Shown here: positions 10,896-21,235 of the stretch, one piece after another | How positions within the stretch are numbered: the first letter of the stretch is position 1 | Layout of the letters: every line of letters begins with the position of its first letter | Source: Prostheceraeus crozeri | Lineage: Eukaryota > Platyhelminthes > Polycladida > Euryleptidae | Length of the DNA stretch: 64,000 nt | Direction: 5' to 3' | Assembly (NCBI GenBank): GCA_907163375.1 | Contig: CAJQUW010003634.1 | Location: forward strand, 62,001-126,000 | The notes under the pieces: generated by a model | The model's input: the letters and a program-made list of their open reading frames with translations, nothing else | Databases searched by the model: none | What the model was told of the DNA's origin: nothing | Position numbers and translations under genes: made by a program

Positions 10896-11084
10896 AGAAG
10901 TTTGAAAAAAGAACTATTGAACTTATATGAATATAACTTTCAGATTCGTACTCCTCACGACGCAAGGATTCTGAAGATACCAAACACTAACAGTTTTGAA
11001 GAAAAAAGTGAGAATATAACATTTCCAACCAAAAAGGTGATGATTTTGTGATAACTTCACGATGGCACTATTTTTTTATTAGTT

Positions 11085-11358
11085 CACCGATTTTGGTGAT
11101 CAGCATGTCAATAGAGAGCTCAGAAAATACTCTTCTTCCCCATGCCTGATTCATTTGCATACTCACATGTTTTCCTTTTGAAAAATTGAGATTTGTAAAT
11201 TTAGCGATTTCCATATTTTGAGAACTGTTCAGCAAATACAGCAGTGGATACAAGTCCATCATAGCCCATTTTGAAGCTGAGAATGCAATCCCTCGAATGA
11301 TGTATGGCACGTTGTTGTGCGACACGATTAGAAGGCATGAGAGTTGATTGAATTTCCG
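11085..11358 (-). repeat. Dispersed repeat X, copy B (inverted)
   Basis: Read on the minus strand it runs from GAAATTCAATCAACTCTCAT through TATGATGGACTTGTATCCAC to AAAATCGGTGAACTAAT, matching copies A and C. An 85-codon open stretch here is simply this repeat and has no recognisable domain. Confidence 0.8.
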
Positions 11359-11541
11359 TGAAGGTTAGGTGTTCCGTTTTTTATGATCAGTTCTGTATTT
11401 GTTGTTTTCCTCAATTCTTGACATGTTCAGTGTTTCGCCACTGCTCAAAAATCTAATCATGATTGCATCGTAGAAATAGTGGTGCATGAAACTTGAGCTC
11501 GACAGTCTCCTGATCTGCGACGAAACAACTTCAGAGATCTG

Positions 11542-11973
11542 CACTGTAAACCGTAGACCGACAATTATCCTACAAAATTACTGACAAAATCAACCGACGA
11601 TGGTCACCTCCAATATCCTGCGATATCCGACGAATTTGTAGGTTCTCCACCGACATCAAAACGGATGCTTTGTATGCAAATTAACCAAACAAAAACTGTT
11701 GAATATTGATTGATTTTTTCGATTAGTGATTGCTTGACTTTTGGGCAATCTGTATTATTGTGTGGCAAAACAATGATTTATTTTGACATAATTTAATTAA
11801 TTACCTACATTTTTGATAAAATTTAAGCTATAATTCATTGCTATTCATTTTGCCACTTTTTGTCAGTTATTGTAGGTGTTCAGTGGCAATCATCCTACAA
11901 GAACTAACAATGACCGACAAAAAAGATTTTGTAGGATAAATGTATCTCAATTGTCAGTCAACGGTTTACAGTG
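11542..11973. mobile_element. 432-bp CACTG-ended MITE (family ii)
   Basis: The left end is CACTGTAAACCGTAGACCGA; the right end, reverse-complemented, is CACTGTAAACCGTTGACTGA. Imperfect subterminal matches (ATCCTACAAAAT, GTTAGT) extend inward. TG flanks both ends (11540-11541 and 11974-11975). It interrupts the minus-strand IDGG-family relic: with the element and one TG copy set aside, the frame runs on from LTSPKGG into RSLKLF. No transposase is encoded. The group is probably CMC-like, by termini and 2-bp duplication. Confidence 0.8.
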
Positions 11974-12310
11974 TGCCACCTTTCGGCGACGTCAAGAACA
12001 CATCATCGTCTTGAGAGTGAGACTCATCAATATATGTATGCAGGCTCTGGCCAGATAATTTCTTGTTTGCATCAGCTGAAATCAGCAGTTGCAGAGCATT
12101 TGAAAGCACACCGGAACGACTGCAGCTGTGAGACTTTCCTATACCTAAAACAGACAAGCACATGATACACACTCTCAGGCTAGAAGGTCTGTTGGTAAGT
12201 GACTTATCCACTGTCGTCGGAGGTCTTCCTGGAAAGGGTCTCTTGCTCGGAAACTTGGAATTTGTGAATGCAAATGCAAATGCTTTGTCTTCAAATTTTA
12301 CTGTGATCAA
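11974..12310 (-). pseudogene. Fragment of an uncharacterised protein family (proximal part, C-x-x-C and GK-x-HSC motif)
   Basis: The minus-strand translation contains PFPGRPPTTVDKSLTNRPSS, then VCIMCLSVLGIGKSHSC, then NALQLLISADANKKL and LTSPKGG. The order GRP, C-x-x-C, GK-x-H-x-C, a helical region and T-x-GG matches my memory of the N-terminal half of uncharacterised multicopy invertebrate proteins whose C-terminal half carries IDGG-x-GFLK. Such a piece lies at 10265-10540 on the same strand. Cys and His spacing suggests zinc binding, as inference. The frame is broken at its distal end by the MITE at 11542-11973. Upstream of 12310 the frame is lost, so the true start is unknown. Confidence 0.4.
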
Positions 12311-12944
12311 ACAGATTCAGCTGCCGAGAAAATTTTCCTTTCTCATAATCGCATAACACCAGTTGGCATGTGCAGCACAAAACTGTGGGTGTCCTATGGT
12401 CTTCTGGGTCAAATCCGTGAAATGCGAATTCGGCTATATTCATCTCAAGAACCTGTCTGTGATTGATCTAGTCTCTTTTGTATTTGTGCATTTGGTGAAA
12501 CAAGTAAGGCACACTCTCTACAGGCATTCATTGTGGCTATATGGATTCTTGCGATCAGTTTATTGTCTACAGATTGATCTTGGTCAAATGACGAGAGAAC
12601 AGTTCTTATTCATCGCGAACTTTGCTGTGATCTGCATATTGGACATGATTGCAATAATGGTTCTGCTATCTGCAGATGTAACGCGACTGATATGATCTCA
12701 AGATCAAGAAGCACGCAATTAGTCAGAATGTTTCGATTCAGTTCTGATTGCAAGTTTAGAATTTCAGAGTCACAATCAATCAATATCAATCAATCAGAAG
12801 ATGATTCTCAACGAAATGTTTTCAATACTTAATTAAGATTATGTGAACGCTTTGTGAGCCTACGTAAATACATCGAGAAAGTCTGTGAAGCTCAAGAGTA
12901 GAGTTGGCCTATACATGACAGATCAATCATTACAAATTGATCAG
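12311..12944. other. Unassigned; possibly upstream remainder of the IDGG-family relic
   Basis: An open plus-strand stretch of 110 codons at 12363-12695 has no recognisable domain. The minus strand is broken by stops. I cannot support a gene. Confidence 0.35.
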
Positions 12945-13205
12945 ATTGATACTGGTGCCAACAATGCATGTCATGTAATTTTAAGTGTTAAATTCGTGTT
13001 CTGCGCAAAAAATTGCTTCGAAAAAATTACTTCATAAACTTGAACTGCTCTACCAGCGTAAATCAATCACCGCCAATCAATACATCGATGCTGATCAAAA
13101 CATCATCTGTAACATGAAAAGAAGGTATTGAATGAACTTTTAATGATTAAAAACATTTTCTATACGAAAGATGTTAATCTAGTAAACTCGATTTATGAAT
13201 TTTAA
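12945..13205 (-). repeat. Dispersed repeat, inverted copy of 6605-6850
   Basis: The reverse complement carries the same ordered landmarks as 6605-6850: AAAATTCATAAATCGAG, AAAGTTCATTCAATACCTTC, the ATCAATCA-rich stretch and AAGTTTATGAAGTAATTTTT. The next stretch (13210-13290) repeats AATCACTACTAATCAT-like motifs and may belong to the same element. Confidence 0.65.
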
Positions 13206-13420
13206 ACGTTATCCTAACAAAAATCAATCACTACTAATCATTAACAATTACTACTAATCACTAACAAAACTCAATCAGATCGATCCGATCAATAAATTGA
13301 AGATATCTTTTGATGAGCTTGGTAAATCATTTTTAAACTTCGGATTCTGCGTAAAATTTTGGTTTAGAAGCAATTTTCAGTTTTAATAGACAATTCCTTT
13401 AAGGTTAAAGTGATTTTCGT

Positions 13421-15332
13421 AGCACCGTGAACGCAATAGAACTAAACATAAGGTCTGCAGCACCTCATTCACCTTCTCACAAAGTTTCATCAAAATCCAT
13501 GCAATTCTATGTCCCACACAGCCTTCACAAGTTTGTAGATATGACCTACTCAGCGCCAATTTCTACTTCTCATAAACTTTGTGCACTGCTCATCTTATCC
13601 CGGATGAATATGTTCATTTCTACAAAAATTGTAGACGTTTTATAGATTTATTTTGAATATTTTGCGTGAAGAGATACGAGCAGTGATGCTTTTGAATCAA
13701 TAATTTTTGAAGAATTTGCTATTGTTGTGATTAAAATAAATAGTAATTCATTCCTTAATAATTTGTTTTTTCTTTTGAGCGGATGTGTGAAAATCAAAAG
13801 AAATTTCAATGGAATCACATGTAGCTTATTATATTTTCAGGTTTTAAGCACGTTCTCTGAAATGATAACTTCTAGTACCATGGAAATTGATTGAGATCAG
13901 CCAACTGTCTCTCATGATCATGCAAAAAGCAGAAAACGTGAAAAATCAATAATTCAAAAAAATGAGTAAATTATATTACTGAAACCTTGAAAATACATCA
14001 TCAAAAGCATAATATACACCGATAATGAATCAAAAGAAAGAAACATAATTAGAATCCTTCTTTGATGTTCAAAAGCGTTTTTCTCGTTTTTGGTTTTTGA
14101 CGAGTTGCCTGGTTTTTGCATGACGCCCTCGATATTAACTCCCGCGCGGGAGATAGTCTTCTGTGCACGTCAAATAGAGCGATAGGATATCTACAATCTA
14201 CGTGTATGCTAATGCACGGATACAAAGAAATAAATACGATTATATAAATTACTGGTATAACGTTAAAAGCATTCATTCCATGGAAAGGTTATCTTTATGC
14301 AATGATCAGCACAGTTTATACAGAAGATAGTATTAATCTGACTAATTCATGTCTATGTACCCTCTATGATACCAATGCCCTCTACTGTGCCATAATGTAG
14401 ATTTCAAATAAAAATCATTAACCCCTTGAAAAGTCCCAGAAAGGGACACGCATCCGGTCTGGATGTTTTCTAGGTTTGGATTGTCTTCCTTTTTGGATTT
14501 CTTATATAAGCTATAATTACAGTAGGGAGCATTTTATTATGGACACAAATGAAAATACTAGATTTTCATACACAAAACCTTCTAACTTTTCTCTGTGCTC
14601 TGTCCTCATTTACTTAGAAATGATAATGTATGTAAAGGATTCGTCAGAAAAAAGATGCAAGCATAATTCATACACTTGTAACTGAATAAGAACATAACAT
14701 GAGAAAATCGGCGGTTGAGATCATATTTTCCACACCTAAATAGAATAATTTATATATTGAGTTCCATCCTCAGTTGAAAAATGGAAACTGACCTGAATAG
14801 CTGCCATTTCATCCAATATCAGGAATCATCAGCAGGCCTAGTTCACATCTCTCAACATCGACACAATTTCCTATTTAAAGCTGCAGCCTTGCTCGGGTAA
14901 ACTTGAGATTTGCAATTAGCAAGTTGGTGAAATTTTGACGGGCATTCATTGAATATCGCTTTTAGTTCTTTGCCGGTTGAGTTAGTTCGAGTAAAGGCTG
15001 ACCGGTAACAACCCTGATATATTTGATCCTTCAGCAAGATAAAATCCAACGATTTTAAGTGATAAATTGAAAAAATCTGTTCGGCGCCCTACTTTTAAGA
15101 AGACGACGGTTTCAGAAAAATGTTCTCAGAAGCAAACTCATTCAATGTGTAATTTCGGGGTTCAGTAAAGAATCATTGCAGATATTCTTAGCTTTCGGGG
15201 AAAAATGTGTGATTTCGGTCTGCTTGTGACTCGTTGCGGAGAACAATAAGCCTTGTTACTCATCGGGGGTCACCGTGCTCATTTTTCAACTAATTGGAGT
15301 GTCGCAAGGCTTGAATACGAGGGATCGCTGTT
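13421..15332. other. Spacer, no gene supported
   Basis: AT-rich sequence with small open frames only. I see no family motif, tRNA or terminal repeat. Confidence 0.4.
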
Positions 15333-16668
15333 AGTGATGTGCGGTTAGATATTTTTCCTAGCCGCAACCGACCGTACAGAAAACTTCCGTGGCCGTAACC
15401 AAACGCAACATTTAGATTTTTGACCGTAACTGACCATTTACCGCAGAGGTGCATGCTTATATATCCGCCTGCTAATTGTTTGAACGTATGGACTCTTTGA
15501 AGTAATACACTATATCAGTTACCTATACTGGTCATCGCAATAGACTACAACTTGCAGAATAGTCTCATGCATATGCTTCGGTTATCGACAAAGATACTGA
15601 CAGCAGGCTACTAGGCATGGGCCAGTTTGGCTTACTTTACCTAAATAATATTATACAAAGCTCTATCTAAAAAGAAATCGTGGTTCCCTATCAGGACCGG
15701 GGGAAGTGGCCCCTATCAACTTTTTTTTATATCTCCTATAATATGTGAGATACAAGTTAAATTTTTTGACTTTTAGTGTTCATAGATGTTGAAGTTTCAG
15801 TACAAATTTGGGCAAAATTGACTTACTGCAAGGTGCTGTAGTGTATCACAATCTTGTCTTTCTAACGAATAAGTCATTGGAACGGGACATTTGAAAAGAT
15901 AGAAAAATGCAATAATTCATGAAAAGACATTTTTCGACGTTCAAATTTCAAATTTCTATATATAGTACTAAAATTAACGTAGAATATTATACTTACAGCA
16001 ACACCTAGATATGCCTCAATAAAAGTTTGCATAAATACTTTAGCCACAATGAACAATTTTTCAAAAAATGCATGGATTTATAAAAGTGAAAAATTTGAAA
16101 ATACAAATTTTGGATTTAAATTTTTGGTATGAAGGTCTTCGAATCATGCTAAACATACACTGCCATTCGAAAGAGGAGACTCGAAATATGTCATAATCAC
16201 GTTTTCAAATAGTTTAATCCATAGGAACACGAAAAATTTGAGCCTACGGCGCTTGTTATTAACTTTGATATTGTATGCGTACAAGCAATAGCCAATATTA
16301 GAGCTTGCAGCCAATTATGTAATACCGTATGTCATGCTATAGTCGTCTACTTGTTTACGCAGCCATTCAACAGACCTGCTGATTTTACGTAAAACAAATG
16401 CACAAGCCTAAGGTACGCATGATATATTTTTATGGTGTTTTTATGATTCTGACATTATCCAGATTTCATTAAATATCTTGTATTTATTGCTTTACCTTGC
16501 GACATCACTCAATTGTCACTCATTAAAAGTTCCAAAAGTGAAACAAATAAGAGCAAAATATGTTCCGATTGAAGATGCAACCGTGATAAACGTAAGCGTG
16601 GAACTTTTAACAGTGACGGGCCATTAACCGTGGTCAACCGTAACCACGGTTGTACACGCACAGTCGCC
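15333..16668. mobile_element. Possible old hAT-type element (ends only)
   Basis: The left end TAGTGATGTGCGGTTAG followed by CCGCAACCGACCG, and a right segment with CCGTAACCACGGTTGTACAC then GCACAGTCGCC, are roughly inverted. They resemble hAT termini (CAGTGATGTGCGG followed by repeated ACCGTAACC). No clean 8-bp duplication is visible and no transposase is encoded, so the call is weak. Confidence 0.28.
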
Positions 16669-17830
16669 ATTCTAAAGTAATGTAGATATCCTATCGCTTT
16701 ATTTGACCTACGAAGCAGATTATTGTAGGTTATCGTATAATATTTACTCCAATGCGCTGGAAGGAGCGTAATGTATGCCAATTATGAGTACTCTTGTTCT
16801 GCTTTAGTTTAGACTAGATCAGCTAGCTGATCAATATTTTCACTATTGATTAGGCCAAATATCTATTCAAATGTTCTTGATAATCATAGACATATAAATC
16901 ATAATTCTTCCTTGATCATCATAGCACGTCGGCAAATACAATTCTCTACGCAACTCATGCATGAGATTGCTTCATCATAGCATTCGAACTCGTTAGATTT
17001 GAGTGACTCTCACCCTCTGCCATTTAAGATATCTAAATCGTGGAATGCAATAAAGATGCGATCATGCACTAATTGCGTTTAAAACTATTCTCGTCTTCGA
17101 TTCGTAACGTTTGCGATCTTTGCTTTTAATTACTTTACTTTTCATGGTAAACCTACAATAAAAATTCAAATTCACAAGGATCTTGGGGCTAAATGCAGGA
17201 CTTTAGAAAGTGCCTTGAACAATTAAAATTTATCTACCGTAATAGTCATGTGGTTCCCCTTTCTGCCATGAAACTCAAATCCAACACTGGCACATGCAAT
17301 CATGCGAAAAATCATCAAAGAGCAAACAGGATGCGAAATTCACCGGAAATTTGCAGATCGCGACAAACAGAAATATGCATATATCAAAATGTCACTCAAA
17401 AAACGGCAGATCGGTCATCAACTATTTTTTCTTTGGTCAAAGCACATTATTGACTGCATTCCCGATCTAGGCACTGTTTGATCCATCCTTCTTAATTTGT
17501 TCCATTTGAATTCTACTGCTGACGTTGGCCAGTCAGGAAAAGATTTTGAGCTTAGCGACTTTGTTATTTGTCTTCCAGTGAAATGAAACCGATTGGCTGA
17601 CTCCATCCCTAGAAATCCTCTCAGTGTCGTAGGGAAAAAGAGCTGCTAGCATCTCTTTCTCACCATAAAACCTTCATTGCCGCATCTCCTGACAAGGAGA
17701 CTGTTTGTCACTTCCCTTTACTCCCAAATTCTTCGTTTGCTGCGTCAGCGAAAGTGTTTCTCATTTATCTCACCAAGTTTCCTCACTGTCAGGAAATTTT
17801 CGACCATCAACAGGTAGACACTTTACACAA
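16669..17830. other. Region upstream of the GPCR gene
   Basis: No transposon or second gene is seen. The frame of the GPCR stays open upstream to 17705, but without an ATG before 17831. An upstream 5' exon or untranslated region is possible; I see no compelling TATA element or splice signal. Confidence 0.35.
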
Positions 17831-19387
17831 ATGTCCATGACGCCTTCGGAAGAGTCAAGGGAGGTGTTCATATGGATTAAATCCTTGTTGACGAGTCTAC
17901 AAGACAATGACGGCTGGAAAAATGGTAGTAGTACTGGTGTCAGATTTTCTACCATGTCCGTCTATACCATTCGGCCTCATCTACGTTCAATTTACACCTT
18001 ATTCTTATTTCTCAATACTGCGGTTTTCGCCGCTGGACTAGCTCTCAATGTATTCCTCATTTTTCGAATAATTAAAAGACGACTTTACCATGACCACATC
18101 ATGCTATATCTTACAAATGCGGCTGTGGCGGATATTATAACATTGTCTTTTGTACTTCCATATTCACTTTGTATATCTCTCTTCAAGACCTGGTTTCTCG
18201 GACAAGCTTTATGTTACACTGGACCTTGGATTCAGCATTTGCCCAATGTCATCTCTGTTCTCACCTATTTGTTGTTGGCCCTACATCGTTACCGACAGAT
18301 CATGTGCCCCCTGAAAGAGCCGCTACCTATTTGGCTTTGTCTTCTAGCGATTTGGATAGTTGCAGTTTGCGTCAATTTACCAATCTCAATCTTTCATCGA
18401 TACATAGACATCGAAGCATTTTGGGGTAGCCACGAGAACAGAGCTCCACTAAAAATACCACCAAGATTCTTTCGAGGAGTCAGCATGTGCGTTCAGTCAA
18501 TCAAGCAATCTTTGAAAGACCTTTCAAGAGCCACGTTTATTATTTTGTTCGCGTTCCCATTTGTGGTAATTATTTTCCTGTACGTTCGTTCATCCACAGA
18601 ACTTTCGGCGAGCCTAAATAGAAGGCTAGAATACGCGGAGTCATTGGAAGAAATGGAAGCGATTGCTCCTCTTGCCAATGCAGTGCGAGAAGGTTCTGAC
18701 GTTGATGGAGATCAAGAGAATGACTACCGACGCAAATCCTCAACTCGTACCAAGTCACAAGCTCTGTCGACTTCAAATTTTCATGGCGTAGCCTTAGGAG
18801 GTAACCGCGGCTCCCAAGTGGAGGAGGAAGCCCAAAGCGATGCGTGTCCTCCTGTGTACACCAATGTTGAGACGTCAGCGCGGTTGACTCGTGAAAGGAA
18901 CATTCAAAATTGTTTAATTCTTATAACATTTGTTTACATGATTGGATGGAGCCCGTTGAAAATCTTGGTCACGTCGAATCCGTTGTTAATACTGTACGAT
19001 AATTCCAGTATTAACGTTCGCCAAGACGTAGAAAAAAAGCTAGACATTACTTACCTCGTGTTCATCTTTTTTACCCACTTGATAACCTTCTTAAATCCGG
19101 TCGTAATTATTAAACGCCTGCCTTATGGAACTGACACAACTGTGGAAAATCGCCTGATGAGACCGATGGACATGGAAATGAGGCCAGCCAATAATAGTGC
19201 GTCCACATCCACGGACGATCAACCACGTGCGTCCTTGCAGAAAAAAAGACAGTCAAATACAACCGTGTCCACGCATCGAAGCAGCATGGAGAAGAAGCGA
19301 CCACGTTCAACTAATCATTCGAAAGCCAACGTGAATGAACACCAGAACAATCTTGACAATGCTTTTGGAGGTTTGGAGGTACTTTGA
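17831..19387 (+). CDS. Class A (rhodopsin-family) G protein-coupled receptor, orphan, single exon
   Basis: A 518-residue protein from the first in-frame ATG (17831) to TGA (19385-19387). Seven hydrophobic segments fall near 55-79, 88-113, 129-155, 167-187, 232-254, 357-379 and 404-427. Class A landmarks: N73 in TM1 (GLALN), D101 in TM2 (NAAVAD), W121 and C128 before TM3, W175 and P183 in TM4, P243 in TM5. C220 in the second outer loop could pair with C128. Three signatures are altered: DRY is HRY (152-154), CWxP is GWSP (372-375), NPxxY is NPVVI (422-426). The outer N-terminus has an NGSS glycosylation site (31-34). The third inner loop is long (about 100 residues, charged, Ser-rich) and the tail is basic and Ser/Thr-rich. 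The shape suggests a peptide- or amine-type receptor at the plasma membrane; the ligand cannot be inferred. No intron is needed. An ATG at residue 42 is an alternative start. Confidence 0.88.
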   Translation: MSMTPSEESREVFIWIKSLLTSLQDNDGWKNGSSTGVRFSTMSVYTIRPHLRSIYTLFLFLNTAVFAAGLALNVFLIFRIIKRRLYHDHIMLYLTNAAVADIITLSFVLPYSLCISLFKTWFLGQALCYTGPWIQHLPNVISVLTYLLLALHRYRQIMCPLKEPLPIWLCLLAIWIVAVCVNLPISIFHRYIDIEAFWGSHENRAPLKIPPRFFRGVSMCVQSIKQSLKDLSRATFIILFAFPFVVIIFLYVRSSTELSASLNRRLEYAESLEEMEAIAPLANAVREGSDVDGDQENDYRRKSSTRTKSQALSTSNFHGVALGGNRGSQVEEEAQSDACPPVYTNVETSARLTRERNIQNCLILITFVYMIGWSPLKILVTSNPLLILYDNSSINVRQDVEKKLDITYLVFIFFTHLITFLNPVVIIKRLPYGTDTTVENRLMRPMDMEMRPANNSASTSTDDQPRASLQKKRQSNTTVSTHRSSMEKKRPRSTNHSKANVNEHQNNLDNAFGGLEVL

Positions 19388-20975
19388 ATGTTATGTAATT
19401 GATGCATGGAAACAACCGGTAATAGATTGTTGTTATACAGGTAGATGTTAGCACATAGTAAGTATATTAGGTACTTTATTAAATGAACTCGAGCTGAGTG
19501 CCAAATGTGAGATCTGCAAATTTCTACAGTTTACGAGAAGTTGACACGGAACTGGGTGATCACAATAGCAAGACAGAAGGAATGATAATATTTTACAAAT
19601 CCTCCGTGTCATCTTGGACAGGCAATAGTTGTTAAATTAGCAATTCGACGGGTGAAAGATGCTTCGTCTTATTAAAAGAGTATTTTCTCAGGTGTTATCA
19701 TATCACAAGCAACCTGCCACCGAAGGAGCAAAATATTAATTGATTTGAAAAGATGTAAATCGGTTCGCAAAATTTATTCAAGAAATGAAGCATAGATTTA
19801 GTGAATCATAAGATCATGCCGATGAAAATGGAATTAAAAACTTGAAATCTCAGCCAATGAGAACAATGAGATCTCAAGTTTTCCATGAAATTTCATTGAT
19901 AAGCAGATTCATTTCCACTTAATTAAGAAACCAATCAGTAAATGTTATTCTTTTGATATCCATCTTGCTTCATATTACTTATACAGTGGTTTCTTGTCGC
20001 TAGAATATAAACACAGGAATAATTTGTGAAAATTTAGCTTCTTAAGAGGTGATCAAATATTTCTTTAGACCGAAGGAACGCAATCCTCGCAAAAACTGAA
20101 TCTTTTGCGATAGAAATTTTTACTGTAGACTGAGTTCTTTTGAGTTGACACTACCTACTTACCATAAACTTACTCTATCGATGTCACCATGCGGCAGAAT
20201 CAGAATCAAGCTAAAGATTCATCATTGAAGTAACTCATTTGAATAAGTCCACAGTTTGTCATCTAAAGCTTTGGGAAAAGGTTTGAACTAGTCTTTACGT
20301 CATTGATTTTTGCAATTAAACTGAACAGAGAATTCAAGTGACAGCTCTTCAAGATAATCGAATACAAAACAATACAAAAAAATAAAAGAAAATGATAAAG
20401 TCAAGTATTCATCGCTATATAAGCAACGCAGCTCATGGTCTTACTGGTGAGCATTATCAAAAATAATATGTAATGATGTATCATGAAATTTATTATAATA
20501 TTGTATCATAATATAATTGTTATCATATAATATATATAAATATGTGCTAATTTTAATATATATATTTGTTAAGATGAAAATGCTTGCATTACAAGTAGAC
20601 TGTAATGGCAATTGTGAATTCATTGCCTGAGTCATAAGATCTCTTTCTTTCCAATGCCACCATATTAAGGTTTTCTATTCAGTTTCTTAATGATGAATTC
20701 AGCAAAGCATCGATGCTTCAGATATCATTGTAATTTGAAAGTTTGAGTGTGGATTCAAGTGATATTTTTGACGCCATATCCAAGAAGATCTGTCTCAGTT
20801 CGTTGAGTATGAGAAAATACATAGCTATCGCTATTTTGGTCATGAAAGTATTCTGAAATCAACTTCGTTCATATTGGCCGAATTTATTCTAATATAGATA
20901 TACACATTCTTTTTTCATTCTGAATACCCACAAATCATCAAAATATGACGTTAAACTTCTCTAAATTGATAATTT
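19388..20975. other. Downstream of GPCR; no gene supported
   Basis: Presumably contains the GPCR 3' untranslated region. An AT-rich low-complexity stretch (ATATAATATATATAAATATG-like) lies at about 20500-20570. No other feature is seen. Confidence 0.4.
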
Positions 20976-21235
20976 CCTACAAACTGATGCAACTACATAA
21001 CTACAAAATTTTCCGCCACCCAACAAATCTGAATTGTCGCCTATTCTCCTTTTCTCACCGCATCATATATGACTGGAACCGCCTCCCCGACGATATTGTG
21101 AACAGTGAAACAGTTTAAACGAAAGCTTTTTATGTTTTATTGTAACTTCTAATTGTTCCCTTCTGAATGTATTTCCTGTGTTGCCTTGGTACTCATTGCA
21201 CTTATTGGTGTAATAAATAAATAAATAAATAAACA
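20976..21235 (+). mobile_element. 5'-truncated LINE tail (CR1/L2-like)
   Basis: The plus strand encodes NYKIFRHPTNLNCRLFSFSH, then RIIYDWNRLPDDIVNSETV. This is the typical C-terminal end of CR1/L2/Jockey-type LINE reverse transcriptases (R-x-x-x-x-WN-x-LP-x-x-VV-x-A-x-S-x-x-x-FK-x-x-L). A short 3' UTR follows, ending in a (AAAT)n tail (TAATAAATAAATAAATAAAT) at 21214-21235, as in 3' ends of these LINEs. Only the last 250 bp or so is present. Confidence 0.75.

Noticed and set aside
12363-12695. 110-codon plus-strand frame with hydrophobic stretches
   Set aside because: No recognised family, a non-ATG upstream part, and it lies opposite the presumed minus-strand relic; treated as a probable chance frame.
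18169-18429. Overlapping 86-codon frame inside the GPCR gene, and three antisense frames
   Set aside because: They are shadows of the GPCR coding sequence in other frames.
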